Shown: positions 41,301 through 55,550 of the stretch, piece by piece
Numbering within the stretch: the first letter of the stretch is position 1
Layout: the number at the start of each line of letters is the position of its first letter
Assembly: GCF_035594125.1 (NCBI RefSeq)
Contig: NC_087178.1
Coordinates: 9,723,001-9,787,000 of the forward strand
From: Scylla paramamosain
Lineage: Eukaryota; Arthropoda; Malacostraca; Decapoda; Portunidae
Length of the DNA stretch: 64,000 nt
Direction: 5' to 3'
Notes under the pieces: generated by a model
What the model was told of the DNA's origin: nothing
What the model saw: the letters and a program-made list of their open reading frames with translations, nothing else
Databases searched by the model: none
Position numbers and translations under genes: made by a program

Positions 41301-43216
41301 AAACATAAGATTCTTTCATTTTATTTAAGCGTTTTTATATGTAACATGATCAAAAACACTCAAAATACATGTTTTTGGTAATGTTTTTCCGATTCTAAAT
41401 AAAGGGTGTTTTACATGCGTTTTAGCGTTTTGGTATATAAGGAGCTCAAAAACACTTAGAAAAAACACTTGGTAAAAGTTGATTTTTTTCCCATGTAATG
41501 TGATTGCCCTGCTTTTTAGTGCTTTATTGCCTATCATGCTAAAAAACAAAAAAACACTTAAAAGACACTTTTCTGGTATTTTTTTTTCTCACATAAAGCT
41601 ACTTTCACATAAAATTTGGGGTTTTGGTAACTAAGAATGTGAAAAACACTCAAAATACACGCATTTGGTAAGGTTGTTCTGTTTCTCAATTGATAGTGTT
41701 ATTCAGGAGTTTCACCATTTTGGTATCTAAGAAACTTCTCCATATATACGAGTTTTTGCGTTTTGTCTTGTGATTCTTGAGAATCTATAAAACACTCATT
41801 ATACACGTTTCTCGTAATGTCCTTTTGTTAACCAACAGAGGGAGCTTTCCATCCATTTTCGCGTTTTTTTTTTGTAAGTAAAAAGCTAATAAAACACTCA
41901 AATTATTCCTTTTTGGTAATCTTATTGTATTTCTTTATATTGGTTGGCTTGCATCCGTTTTAGCGTTTTTCTACGTAAAACACGAAAAAGACACGTTTAA
42001 AGTAATTTTGTTTTGGATTACCACATAGAATGACTAATATTATTTATTGTTTTGGTGACTAACATGCTCAAAAACAATAGAAACACAGGTTTCTCGTAAA
42101 GTCGTCTGATTTCTCCATATAATTAGGTTTGCATGCACTTCATGGTTTGGTACATAACAGTCCGAAAAAAAGCTAAAATGAACATTTTTGATAATGTTCT
42201 TTTTACACATAATTTCCCTGAATTTTGCCAGAATTTTTGCATCTAAGTACCTATGAAGAAGAATAACAAAAAAAAATCCTATTTTTTTGTTATTTCTTTA
42301 TTTTTTTCTTTATAAAGAGGTTTTAGCTTTTTGGTACTTATGAAACTTAAAAACACGCATAATACACGTTTTTCGTAATGTCCTTTCGTTTCCCAGACAT
42401 AGGGTTCTAAGCATGTATTTAAGTGTTTTTAGAGGTAACATGATCAAAAACACTCAAAATATATGTTTTTGGTAATGTTAATCTGTTTCTCCGTAAAGGA
42501 TGTTTTGCATGTTTTTTTTTAGCGTTTTGGTATATAAGGAGTTAAAAACACTAAATGCAAGTTCTTGGTAAAAGTTGGTTTTATTCCGTTGTAATGTGAT
42601 TGCCCTTCTTTTTAGTGCTTTATTGCCTAACTCTCTCAAAAACCCTCAAAAGACACTTTTCTGGTTATATCATTTTTTCACACATAAAGCTTGTTTCGCA
42701 TGCTTTTTTGTGTTCTAGTAACTAAGAATGTGAAAAACACTCAAAATACACGCATTTAGTAATGTTATTCTGTTTCTTAATTAAGAGTGTTATTCAGGAG
42801 TTTCAGCATTTTGGTATCAAAGAAACTTCTCCATATACACTAGTTTTTGCGTTTTTTGCTTTGTGGTTCTTGTGAAACTATAAAATACTCATTATACACG
42901 TTTCTCGTAATGTCTTTTTGTTTCTCAATATAGAGTGCTTTGCATCTATTTTTGCGTTTTTTTTTTTTTTTTTGTTTGTTACAAGCTCAAAAATACTTAA
43001 AATATATCTTTTTGGTAATGTTATTCTATATCTTCATATTGGTCTGTTTGCATCAGTTTTAACATTTTTTACGTAAAACACTGAAAAGACACGTTTTCAG
43101 TAATTTTGTTTTGGATTCCCATATAGAGTGACTTCCATATTATTTATCGTTTTGGTGCTTAACATGCTGAAAAACACTCAAAAGACAGTTTTCTTGTAAA
43201 GTCGTTTAATTTCCTC

Positions 43217-44191
43217 GTAGAAAAACGCTAAAACGGATGCAAACCAACGAATATGAAAAAATAGAATAATATTACCAGAAAAGTATATTTTGTGTGTTTT
43301 TGAGCTTGTTACATAAAAAAAAATGCAAAAATGGATGCAAAGCACTGTATATTAGGAAAAAAAAAAATGGACATAACGAAAAACGTGTATAATGAGTGTT
43401 TTATAGTTTCACCAGAATCACAAGGCACACAACGCAAAAACTCGTCTGTGTGGAGAAGTTTCTAAGATACCAAAATGCTGAAACTCATGAATAACACTCT
43501 TAATCAAGATACAGAACAACCTTACTAAATGCGTGTATTATGAGTGTGTTTTTTTTACATTCTTAGTTACCAAAACCCCAAATTCCATGCGAAACTAACT
43601 TTATGTGGGAATAAAATGACATTACCAGAAAAGTGTCTTTGAGTGTTTTTGAGCATGTTAGGCAATAAAGCACTAAAACGCTGGGCAATCACATTACATG
43701 GGAATAAAACCAACTTTTACGAAAAACTTGCCTTTTAGTGTTTTTGACACGCATTTAGTAAGGTTGTTCTGTTTCTAAATTAAGAGTGTTATTCATGAGT
43801 TTCAGCATTTTAGTATCTAGGAAGCTCTTCCATATACACGAGTTTTTGCTTGGTATATAGTATACCTGTATATTTTACCAAGAACTTGCCTTTAAGTGTT
43901 TTTGAGCTCCTTATATACCAAAATCGCTCAAACGCATGCAAAACACCCTTTATAGAGAAACAGATTTTTATTACCAAAAACATGTATTTTGAATATTTTT
44001 GATCATGTTATCTCTAAAAACGCTTAAATACATGCAAAGAACCCTATGTCTGGAAATTACGAGAAACGTGTATTATGAGTGTTTTTAAGTTCCATAAGCA
44101 CCAAAAAGCTAAAACATCTTTATAAAGAAAAAAAATAAAAAAAAAATAGGATTTTTTTTGGGGGGGGTTATTCTTCATAGGTACCGAGATG
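43217..44191. repeat. Unit A right-end F/R/F segment
   Basis: Same order as in unit 1: F 43217-43747, R fragment 43748-43851, ggtata-tag-tatacc palindrome 43852-43866, F to 44191. A G8 run lies at 44160-44167, just before the truncated spacer ttcataggtaccgagatg. Confidence 0.86.
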
Positions 44192-45117
44192 TACCAAAAA
44201 AGTTAATTTTAGCTTTTTTCCGGACTGTTTTGTACCAAACTTTAAAGTGCATGCAAAGCCAACTATATGAGGAAATTAAACGACTTTACTAGAAACCTGT
44301 GTTTTGAGTGTTGTTCAGCATGTTATTCACCAAAACAATAAATAATAAGGAAGTCATTCTATATGAGAATCCAAAACCAAATTACTGAAAACACGTCTTT
44401 TCCGTGTTTTACGTAGAAAAACGCTAAAACGGATGCAAACCAACCAATATGTAGAAATAGAATAAGATTACCAAAAATTATATTTTGAATGTTTTTGAGC
44501 TTTTTACTTACAAAAAACGCGAAAATGGATGCCTTTTAGCGGTTTGTTACCTAAGAAGTAAAAAAAAAAAACGTTTCTCGTAATATTTTTTGTTCCATTT
44601 AACCAAATAGGGTACTTGGAATGTATTTTGACGTTTTTCACGTAGCAGCCTCAAAAACAATAAAAAAAAATTGTTTTTTGGTAATGCTATTCTGTTTCTC
44701 CATCAAGGGTGTTTTGCATGCGTTTTAGCGTTCTGGTACCTAAGTTGCTCAAAAATACTAAAAAAAGACATTTTTGTTGATGTTTTGTTTTCCATTGCAG
44801 TGTGATTTCCATGCTTTTCATCGTTTTGGAGCTAGAACACTGATAAACACTCAAAAGACACCTTTCTAGAAAACTAGTGTCCTTTCGCATGCTTTGCATG
44901 TGTACTTAACAATGAGAAATACACTCCAATTACAAGTTTTTGGTAATATTATTATGTTTCTCGATGACAATTTTTTTTTTCTTTTGCATGCAGCATAGGT
45001 TTTTGGTATGTAATAAGCTCAAAAACACTTAAAAGACACGCTTTCCTTAGTGTTGTTTTGTTGTTCAAATCAAGTGATTTCCAAGCTTTTTATCGATTTA
45101 GTGTCTAAACACTAAAA

Positions 45118-45162
45118 CCTAACCTAACCTAACCTAACCTAACCTAACCTAACCTAACCTAA
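45118..45162 (-). repeat. Interstitial telomere-type repeat (CCTAA)x9, unit B
   Basis: Nine perfect pentamers, the longest of the four blocks. The flanks are actaaaa and gcaaaacgtgta. The left hairpin is intact (tttagtgt/acactaaa). Confidence 0.92.
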
Positions 45163-48100
45163 GCAAAACGTGTATTTTTAATGTTTTAAGATAATTACGT
45201 AAAAACATTCAAAATTCATGTAAAGTTCCCAATATGGGGAAACGAAAAGACATTACGAGAAACGTATATTATAAGTGCTTTACACCTTATTAGGTTGAAA
45301 AATACGAAAATGCATGAATATCACTCTATATGGAGTAACAGAGCAACATTACTAAAAACGTGTATTTTGTTTGTTTTCACAATGTTATGTACCAAAACGT
45401 CGAAATTCATGTAAAGTTCAATCTTTGGGAGAAACGAAACGAAATTTCCAGAAACGTGAATTTTGAGTGTTTATGAGCGTGTTAGGCACCAAAACTCTAA
45501 AAAAATAAAAAATGGAAAGCATCGTTCCTATATTGGAATACAAAACAAAATTACAAAAAAAATAGTATTTTTTTTAGTGTTTTAGAGCTACTTCTATATC
45601 AGAACGCTTAAACAGACGCAAAACACGCTTTACGGAGAAACAAAATAACAATACAAAAAAATATATATATATAATCAGGGTTTTTTTGAGGTATGTAAGT
45701 AGAATAACGCCGAAATGTATGCAAAGTTCCCTATGCCGGAAAACGAAGACATTTCGAGAAACGTGTATTATGAGAGCTTTTCAGCTTTTTAGGTACCAAA
45801 CACAGAGGCACCTTAATAGTACTCTATATGGAGAAACAAAACAACACGAATGAAAATATATATTTTGAGTGGTTTTCATATTACTAGGTACCAAAGCGCA
45901 AAAATACATGCAAAGACCTCTAAAAGACGACATAAAACGAAATTACAAGAAACCTATCTTTTGAGAGTGTTTCTACGTGTTAGGCACCAAAACAATAAGA
46001 GGTATGAAAAGAGCACTATGTTGGAAGGGAAAAAGAAATAACCAACAAAGAAAGTGACTTTTCACGTGTTTGGAAGTTTTTAAATTTATAATGTACCAAA
46101 ACGATAAAACATGCAAAACACCCTTCCTGCAGAAACATAAAACATTACCAAAAAAGAGCATTTTGAGCGATTTTTCAGCTTGTTATGTACAAAAGCGTCA
46201 AAATGTATATAAAGTACCCTATATAAGAAAACGAAAAGACATTAAGAGAAACCAATATTATGAGTTTTTTTTTTTTTAGCTTATTAGGTACCAAAACGAT
46301 AAAACGCACGATTTGCCTCATGTATGGAGAAAACGTGTATTTCAAAAGTATTTAGCTTTGTTAGGTATCAAAATGCCAAAATGCATGCAAAGCACCCGAT
46401 ATGGACAAAATAAACGACATTTCCAGAAACATGTCTTTTGAGAATTTATGAGTGTGTTAGGCACAAAAAGCTCTTAAAAAGCATGGAAAGTACCGTAAAT
46501 GGGAAAACATTGTTTTGAGCTACTTACGTACCAAACTGCTAAAACGGTTGGAAAACACACTTTATGGAAAAACTCAACAGATTTACCAAAAACATGCATT
46601 TTGAGAAATTTTGCGCCTGTTACGTACAAAAACGATAAAATACATGCAAATAACCCTAAAAGGGGAAAAGAATACATTAAAAGAAACGTATATAGTAGAG
46701 ACGTATATAGAGAAACGTATAGAGTAGTATTGAGCTTCATAGGTACCAGAACACTAAAACGTATGAATAATACTCTATATGGAGAAACAGAACAAGATTA
46801 ACCAAAACTTGTGTTTTAAGGCTTTTTTCACGTTATTAGGTACCGCAACGCGAAAATGCATGCAAAGCATACTATATGGGGAAAGGAAACATTTTAAGAA
46901 ACATGTCCTTTCAGTGTTTATGAGCGTGTTAGGTACCAAGAAGCTAAAAACCAGGGAAAGCACCCTATAGGAGAAAACAAAAGATCACAAAAACTTTTCA
47001 TTTCAGTGCTTATAGCTACTTACATACAAAAGACACTTAAACGCATCCAAAACGCCTTTTTTGGAAAAAAAAAATTAATAACATTACCAAAAAAAGTATA
47101 TTTTCAATGTTTTGAGCTTCTTAACTCCCCCCCCAAGAAAAAAAAAAGTAACCAAAGGCATTATGAGAAACTTATATTAAGAGCGTTTTTGAGCTTCTCA
47201 GGTACTAAAACGCGAAAATGCATGAATAATACTCTCTTTAGAGAAACACAACAATATTAGATACCAACACGCTAAAAAGCAACGAAAACTCTCTATTTGG
47301 AAAAGCAAAACATTACCAAAAGCGTGTATTTTGAGAGCTTTTATAGCTAGTTACGTACCAAAACGCTAAAATGTATGCAAAGCACATTTTATGGAGAAAC
47401 ATAATAACATTACCAGAAACGTATATTTTGAGTTTTTTTTTTTTTTATCTTACGTAAAAAAAAAAATGCATGCAAAGTATCCTAAATGGCGATACGAAAA
47501 GAAATAAAAAGACACTTCATTTATCAGTGTTTTTGAGATTTTTAGGTAGCAAAATGCACAAACGCATGTATAACATTATATATGAAGAAACAGAAGAACA
47601 TTACCGAAAACGTATATTTTGAGCATTTTTCACATTGTTACGTAACAAAAACACCAAAATGCATGGAAATCACCCAATATGGATAAAATAATGGACATTA
47701 CGAGAAAGATGTATTATTAGTGTCTTTGAGCGTCTTAGGTACCAAACGCAAAAACTATTTAGTACCACTGTATATGGAGAAACAGAACATTACCAAAAAC
47801 GTTTATTTTGAGTGTTTTTCACAATTTTATGTACCAAAACGTCAAAAATGCCTCCAGAGCAAAATCTATGGGGAGATGAAACGACATTTCTAGAAATATG
47901 TCTTTTGAGTGTTGATGAACGTGTTAGGTACCAAAGTTATAAAAAAAAAAAAAACATTGAAAGCTACCTATATGAAAGAACAAGACAACCAAAAATTTTT
48001 CTTTTGGGTATTTTCAGCTACTTACGTACCATAACGCTGAGATGTATGCAAAACACACTTTGCATGTGGAAACGAAAAGACATTAGAAGAAACTTTTATA

Positions 48101-48234
48101 ATGAGTGTTTTTTTTTTTTATTTCTTAGGTACCAAGACCTATTTGACGCATTGAAGAGCACTCTATATGGAGAAAAGAACAAAATTACCAAAAATTTGCT
48201 TTTTGAGTGTTTTTCACATTGTTAGGTACGAAAA
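45163..48234 (+). repeat. Unit B F module
   Basis: Close match to unit A's F module, with the acgtata cluster at 46683-46726 and a C8 run near 47126. It has a private four-base insertion, caaagaaagtgac, near 46046. The 137-codon open frame at 47812-48225 runs through about four monomers. It has a counterpart in unit C only because B and C are near-identical. Confidence 0.87.
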
Positions 48235-51200
48235 CACTCTATAAAGAATGTTATTTGTGGGTTTTAGCTTTTTCATACTTAACGAACTTAAAAAAAAACT
48301 CATAATACACGTTTCTCGTAACGTCCTTTCATTTTCCAAATATTGGGATCTTTGCATGTATTTAAGCTTTTTTATAGGTAACATGATCAAAAACATTCAA
48401 AATACATGTTTTTGGTAATGTTATTCTGTTTCTCCATAAAGGGTGTTCTGCATGCGTTTTAGCGTTTTGATATGTAAGGAGCTCAGAAACACTTTAAGGC
48501 AAGTTCTTGGTAAAAGTTGGTTTTATTCCCATGTCATGTGATTTCCCTGCTTTATAGTGCTTTATTGCCTATCACGCTCAAAAACACTCAAAAGACACTT
48601 TTCTGGTAATGTCATTTTTCAGCATTTTGGTATCTAAGAAAATTCTTTATATACACGAGTTTTTGCGTTTTTTGCCTTGTGGTTCTTGTGAAACTATAAA
48701 ACACTTATTATACACGTTTCTCGTAATGTCCTTTTGTATCCCAATATAGAGTGCTTTCCATCCATTTTCGCTTTTTTGTAGGTAAGAAGCTCAAAAACAT
48801 TCATAATATACCTTTTGGTAATATTATTCTATTTCTTCATATTCGTTGGTTTGCATCCTTTTTAGCGTTTTTTTTACCTAAAACACTGAAGACACTTTTT
48901 CAGTAATTTTATGATGGATTCCCATTTTGAGTGACTTCCATATTATTTATCGTTTTGGTGCCTAACATGCTGAATATCGCTTAAAAGACAGGTTTCTGGT
49001 AAAGTCGTTTAATTTCCCAATATAGGTGGCTTTGCATCCACTTTAGGGTTTGGTACATAACAGTCCGAAAAAAAAAGCAAAAATTAACTTTTTTTCATAA
49101 TATTCTTTTCTCACATAATTTTCCTGAATTTTGCCACAATTTTGCCATCTCGGTACCTATGAAGATAAATAAAAAAAAATCCATTTTTTTATTTATTTTT
49201 TTTTTCTCTCTAAAGAATGTTATTTTAGGGTTTTAGCTTTTTGGTACTTAAAAAAAATAAAAAAACACTTATAATACACGATTCTCGAAATGTTCTTTCG
49301 TTTCCCAAACATAAGTTTCTTTGCATTATTAGAGTTTTTATAGGTAACATAATCAAAAATACTCAAAATACATGTTTTTGGTAATGTTATTCTGTTTCTC
49401 CATATGGGGTGTTTTCCATGCGTTTTAGCTCAAAAACACTCAAAGGCAAGTTCTTGGTAAAAGTTGGTTATATTCCCATGTAATATGATTGCTCTCCTTT
49501 TTAGTGCTTTATTGCCTAACACGCTCAGAAACACTGAAAAGACACTATTCTGCTAATGTCACTTTTTTCCCCACATAAAGCTAGTTTCGTATGCAATTTG
49601 GGGTTTTGGTAACTAAGAATGTGAAAAACACTCAAAATACACGTATTTAGAAAGGTTGTTCTGTTTCTCAATTAAGAGTGTTATTCAGGAGTTTCAGCAT
49701 TTTGGTATCTTAAAAGTGTCTTTTAACTTAAAAGACACTTTTCTGGTAATGTGATTTTTTTCTCACATAAAGGTGGTTTTGCATGCAATTTGGGGTTTTG
49801 GTAACTAAGAATGTGAAAAGCACTCAAAATACACGCATTTAGTAAGGTTGTTATCTTTCTCAATTAAGAGTGTTATTCATGAGTTTCAGCATTTTGGTAT
49901 CTAGGAACCTTCTCCATATACACGAGTTTTTGTGTTTTTAGCCTTTTGGTTCTTTTGAACTATAAAAAAAACTCATTAAACAGTTTTCTTGCAAAGTCCT
50001 TTTGTTTTTTAATATAGAGTGCTTTGCATCAATTTTCGCGTTTTTTGTAGGTAACAAGCTCAAAAACACTCAAAATATACCTTTTTGGTAATGTTTTTCT
50101 ATTTCTTGATATTGGTAGGTTTGCATCCGTTTTAGCGTTTTTCTACGTAAAAGAAAGAAAAAACACTTTTTCAGTATTTTTGTTTTGGATTCTCATATAG
50201 AGTGAGATCCTTATTATTTATCGTTTTGGTGCCTAACATGCTGAAAAACACTCAAAAAACAGATTCCTGGTAAGCTCGTTTAATTTCCTCATATAGGAGT
50301 CTTTGGATGCACTTTAGGGTTTGGTACATAACAGTCCAAAAAAAAAAGTTAAAATTCACTTTTTTGATAATTTTTGTTTTAACATATAATAGTCCTGAGT
50401 TTTCCCAGAATTTTGGCATCTCGGTACCTATGAAGATGAATAACAAAAAAATCCTATTTTTTTTTATTTTATTACTTTTTTCCTAAATAAAGTGTTATTT
50501 GTGGGTTTTAGCTTTTTGATACTTAAGGAACTTAAAAACACTTATAATACACATTTCTCGTAATGTCCTTTCGTTTCTTAAACATAAGGTTTTTTGTATG
50601 TATTTAAGCGTTTTTATAGATAACATGATCAAAAACACTCAAAATATATGTTTTTGGTAATTTTATTCTCTTTCTCCATAAAAGGTGTTTTGCATACGTT
50701 TTAGCGTTTTGGTATGTAATTAGCTCAAAAACACTTAAAGGCAAGTTCTTGGTAAAAGTTGTTATTATTCCCATGTAATGTGATTCCCCTGCTTTTTAGT
50801 GCTTTATTGCCTAACACGCTCAAAAACACTCAAAAAACACTTTTCTGGTTATATCATTTTTTTTTCCCATAAAGCTAGTTTTGCAAGGAATTTGGGGTTT
50901 TGGTAACTAAGAATGTGAAAAAAAAACTCAAAACACAGGGTTTAGTAAGGTTGTTCTATTTCCTAATTAAAAGTGTTATTCATGAGTTTCAGCATTTTGG
51001 TATGTAAGAAACTTTTTCTAATACACACATTTGGTAAGGTATTTCTTTTTCAAAATTAAAAGTGTTATTGATGAGTTTCAGCTTTTTGGTATGTAAGAAA
51101 CTTCTTTATGTACACGAGTTTTTAAGTATTTTACCTTGTGGTTACTGTCAAACAATAAAACACTCATACACGTTTCTCGTAATGTCCTCTTATTTGCCAA

Positions 51201-54200
51201 TATAAAGAGCTTTCCATCCATTTTTGCATTTTTTGTAGGTAACAAGCTCAAAAACACAACAAAATATATCTTTTTGGTAATATTCTATTTCATCATATTG
51301 GTTGGTTTGCATCTGTTTTAGCGTTGTTCTACGTAAATCACTGAAAAGACACGTTTTAAGTAATATAGTTCAGAGTGCTGAAAAACACTCAAAAGACAGG
51401 TTTCTGGTAAAGTCGTGTAATTTCCCCATATAGGGGGATTTGCATGCATTTCAGAGTTTGTACATAACTCTGGAAAAGAGCTAAAATTATTTTTTTATAA
51501 TGATTTTTTTTTACAAAATTTCCATCAATTTTGGCAGAATTTTGGCATCTTGGTACTTATGAAGATGAATAACAATTTTTTTTTTCTCTCAATAAAAAGT
51601 TATTTGTGGGTTTTAGCTTTTTGGTACTTAAGGAACTTTAAAACACTCATAATACACGATTTTCGTAATGTTCTTTCATTTTCCAAACATAGGCTTCTTT
51701 GCATGTATTTAGGCATTTTTATAGGTATCATGATCAAAAACACTCACAATACATGTTTCTGTTAATGTTATTCTGTTTCTCACTAAAGGGTGTTTTGCAA
51801 GCGTTTTAGCGTTTTGGTATGTAAGAAGCTCAAAAACACGTAAAGGCAGGTTCTTGGTAAAAGTTGGTTTTATTCCCATGTAATGTGATTGCCCTCCTTT
51901 TTAGATCTTTAGTGCCTATCACGCTCAAAAACACTCAAAAGACACTTTTTTTGGTAATGTCATTTTTTTTTTCCCACATAGAGCTAGTTTCGCATGCAAT
52001 TTTTGGTTTTGGTAACTAAGAATGTGAAAAGCACTCAAAATACATGCATTTGGTAAGGATGTCCTGTATTCTTAATTAAGAGTGTTATTTCTGAGTTTCA
52101 GCATTTTGGTATCTAAGAAACTTCTCCATATACACCCAGTTTTGCGATTTTTGCCTTGTGGCTGTTGTGAAACTATAAAACACTTATTATACACGTTTCT
52201 CGTAATGTCTTTTTGTATCCCAATATAGAGTGCTTTCCATCCATTTTCGCGTTTTTTGAAGGTAAGAAGCTCAAAAACACTCAAAATATACCTTTTTGGT
52301 AATGTTATTCTATTTCTCCATATTCGTTGGTTTGCATCCGATTTAGCGTTTAATTTCCCCATGCTAAAGTGCTTTGCATGCACTTTAGGGTTTGGTACAT
52401 AACAGTCCGAAAAAAAAGCTAAAATTAACTCTTTTTCATAATGTTCTTTTTTCACACAATTTCCCTGAATTTTTGGAAGAACTTTAGCATCTCTGTACCT
52501 ATGAAGATGAATAAAAAAAAAATCCTATTTTTCTATTTATTTATTTATTTACTTTTTCTCTATAAAGAGTGTTATTTGTGGGTTTTAGCTTTTTGGTACT
52601 TAAAGAACTTAAAAACACTCATAATACACGTTTCTCGAAATGTCCTTTCGTTTCCCAAACATAAGATTCTTTGCATGTATTTAAGCGTTTTTATATGTAA
52701 CAAGATCAAAAACACTCAAAATACATGTTTTTGGTAATGTTTTTCCGATTCTAAATAAAGGGTGTTTTACATGCGTTTTAGCGTTTTGGTATATAAGGAG
52801 CTCAAAAACACTTAAAAAAAACACTTGGTAAAAGTTGATTTTTTTTCCCATGTAATGTGATTGCCCTGCTTTTTAGTGCTTTATTGCCTATCATGCTAAA
52901 AAAAAAAAAAACACTTAAAAGACACTTTTCTGGTAATTTTTTTTCCCACATAAAGCTACTTTCACATAAAATTTGGGGTTTTGGTAACTAAGAATGTGAA
53001 AAACACTCAAAATACACGCATTTGGTAAGGTTGTTCTGTTTCTCAATTGATAGTGTTATTCAGGAATTTCACCATTTTGGTATCTAAGAAACTTCTCCAT
53101 ATATACGAGTTTTTGCGTTTTGTCTTGTGATTCTTGAGAATCTATAAAACACTCATTATACACGTTTCTCGTAATGTCCTTTTGTTAACCAATAGAGGGA
53201 GCTTTCCATCCATTTTCGCGTTTTTTTTGTAAGTAAAAAGCTAATAAAACACTCAAATTATACCTTTTTGGTAATCTTATTGTATTTTTTTATATTGGTT
53301 GGCTTGCATCCGTTTTAGCGTTTTTTCTACGTAAAACACGAAAAAGACACGTTTAAAGTAATTTTGTTTTGGATTACTACATAGAATGACTAATATTATT
53401 TATTGTTTTGGTGACTAACATGCTCAAAAACAATAGAAACACAGGTTTCTCGTAAAGTCGTCTGATTTCTCCATATAATTGGGTTTGCATGCACTTCATG
53501 GTTTGGTACATAACAGTCCGAAAAAAAGCTAAAATGAACATTTTTGATAATGTTCTTTTTACACATAATTTCCCTGAATTTTGCCAGAATTTTTGCATCT
53601 AAGTAGCTATGAAGAAGAATAACAAAAAAAAATCCTATTTTTTTGTTATTTCTTTATTTTTTGTCTTTATAAAGAGGTTTTAGCTTTTTGGTACTTATGA
53701 AACTTAAAAACACGCATAATACACGTTTTTCGTAATGTCCTTTCGTTTCCCAGACATAGGGTTCTAAGCATGTATTTAATTGTTTTTAAAGGTAACATGA
53801 TCAAAAACACTCAAAATATATGTTTTTGGTAATGTTAATCTGTTTCTCCGTAAAGGATGTTTTGCATGTGTTTTTAGCGTTTTGGTATATAATGAGTTAA
53901 AAAACACTTAAATGCAAGTTCTTGGTAAAAGTTGGTTTTATTCCGTTGTAAAGTGATTGCCCTCCTTTTTAGTGCTTTATTGCCTAACTCTCTCAAAAAC
54001 AATCAAAAGACACTTTTCTGGTTATATCATTTTATTCCCACATAAAGCTTGTTTCGCATGCTTTTTTGTGTTCTAGTAACTAAGAATGTGAAAAACACTC
54101 AAAATACACGCATTTAGTAATGTTATTCTGTTTCTTAATTAAGAGTGTTATTCAGGAGTTTCAGCATTTTGGTATCTAAGAAATTTCTCCATATACACTA

Positions 54201-54569
54201 GTTTTTGCGTTTTTTTCTTTGTGGTTCTTGTGAAACTATAAAATACTCATTATACACGTTTCTCGTAATGTTTTTTTGTTTCTCAATATAGAGTGCTTTG
54301 CATCTATTTTCGCGTTTTTTTTTTTGTTTGTTACAAGCTGAAAAATACTTAAAATATATCTTTTTGGTAATGTTATTCTATATCTTCATATTGGCCTGTT
54401 TGCATCAGTTTTAACATTTTTTACGTAAAACACTGAAAAGACACGTTTTCAGTAATTTTGTTTTGGATTCCCATATAGAGTGACTTCCATATTGTTTATC
54501 GTTTTGGTGCTTAACATGCTGAAAAACACTCAAAAGACAGTTTTCTTGTAAAGTCGTTTAATTTCCTCG
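48235..54569 (-). repeat. Unit B R module (1.1-kb-type repeats)
   Basis: Reverse 1.1-kb-type units with spacer landmarks near 49147, 50418, 51546, 52493 and 53597. It contains both B/C-shared deletions and, at 49712-49742, the perfect junction palindrome (13-bp arms, loop aactt). No gene is seen. The 127-codon frame at 52072-52455 is monomer translation. Confidence 0.87.
49712..49742. repeat. Junction palindrome, unit B copy (perfect)
   Basis: aaaagtgtctttt (49712-49724), loop aactt, aaaagacactttt (49730-49742). It is immediately right of the site where unit 1 carries 7.4 kb more. Confidence 0.9.
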
Positions 54570-55550
54570 TAGAAAAACGCTAAAACGGATGCAAACCAAC
54601 GAATATGAAAAAATAGAATAATATTACCAGAAAAGTATATTTTGTGTGTTTTTGATCTTGTTACATAAAAAAAACGCAAAAATGGATGCAAAGCACTGTA
54701 TATTAGGAAAAAAAATGGACATAACGAAAAACGTGTATAATGAGTGTTTTATAGTTTCACCAGAATCACAAGGCACACAACGCAAAAACTCGTCTGTGTG
54801 GAGAAGTTTCTAAGATACCAAAATGCTGAAACTCATGAATAACACTCTTAATCAAGATACAGAACAACATTACTAAATGCGTGTATTATGAGTGTGTTTT
54901 TTTTACATTCTTAGTTACCAAAACCCCAAATTCCATGCGAAACTAACTTTATGTGGGAATAAAATGACATTACCAGAAAAGTGTCTTTGAGTGTTTTTGA
55001 GCATGTTAGGCAATAAAGCACTAAAAAGCTGGGCAATCACATTACATGGGAATAAAGCCAACTTTTACGAAAAACTTGCCTTTTAGTGTTTTTGACACGC
55101 ATTTAGTAAGGTTGTTCTGTTTCTCAATTAAGAGTGTTATTCATGAGTTTCAGCATTTTAGTATGTAGGAAGCTTTTCCATATACACGAGTTTTTGCTTG
55201 GTATATAGTATACCTGTATATTTTACCAAGAACTTGCCTTTAAGTGTTTTTGAGCTCCTTATATACCAAAATCGCTCAAACGCATGCAAAACACCCTTTA
55301 TAGAGAAACAGGTTAACATTACCAAAAACATGTATTTTGAATATTTTTGATCATGTTATCTCTAAAAACGCTTAAATACATGCAAAGAACCCTATGTCTG
55401 GGAAACGAATGGACATTACGAGAAACGTGTATTATGAGTGTTTTTAAGTTCCATAAGTACCAAAAAGCTAAAACATCTTTATAAAGAAAAAAAATTAAAA
55501 AAAAATAGGATTTTTTTTTGGGTGGGGTATTCTTCATAGGTACCGAGATG
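54570..55550. repeat. Unit B right-end F/R/F segment
   Basis: F 54570-55095, R fragment 55096-55199, ggtata-tag-tatacc palindrome 55200-55214, F to 55550. The G run is interrupted here (gggtgggg). Unlike units 1 and A, it keeps ctgggaaacgaatggacatt near 55398-55416, where the other two have lost ~12 bp. Confidence 0.86.

Larger units (their letters stand above)
36608..43216 (-). repeat. Unit A R module (1.1-kb-type repeats)
   Basis: About six 1.1-kb-type units in reverse polarity. Spacer landmarks (catctcggtacc or variants) occur near 37640, 38925, 40056, 41140 and 42240. The point equivalent to unit 1's 19156/26586 lies at 38206. Local oddities are a partly mirrored stretch at 38349-38386 and a small duplication of tttctcgtaat near 39050-39080. 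No gene is seen. Confidence 0.87.
32574..44191. repeat. Large composite repeat, unit A (11.6 kb)
   Basis: This is a complete unit from taccaaaaaagttaatttt to the next gagatg/taccaaaa join. Modules in order: F 32574-32915, R 32916-33493, CCTAA block, F 33534-36607, R 36608-43216, F 43217-43747, R 43748-43851, palindrome 43852-43866, F 43867-44191. It lacks unit 1's 7.4-kb segment, keeps both stretches that B and C lost, and carries the acgtata cluster. No gene is seen. Confidence 0.9.
44192..55550. repeat. Large composite repeat, unit B (11.4 kb)
   Basis: Modules: F 44192-44533, R 44534-45117, CCTAA block, F 45163-48234, R 48235-54569, F 54570-55095, R 55096-55199, palindrome 55200-55214, F 55215-55550. 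Two deletions relative to A are shared with C. About 128 bp are missing at gtcattttt/cagcatttt (48617), and about 147 bp are missing between two cgttta copies (52347). No gene is seen. Confidence 0.9.

Noticed and set aside
47812..48225. Open frame of 137 codons with a counterpart at 59165-59575
   Set aside because: Its conservation is only that of the duplicated DNA. The two copies differ in poly-A length, and the equivalent regions of units 1 and A are broken into shorter frames.
52072..52455. 127-codon minus-strand frame, repeated at 63427-63810
   Set aside because: Created by the B/C-shared ~147-bp deletion joining monomers in frame. It is monomer translation with no start context or domain.
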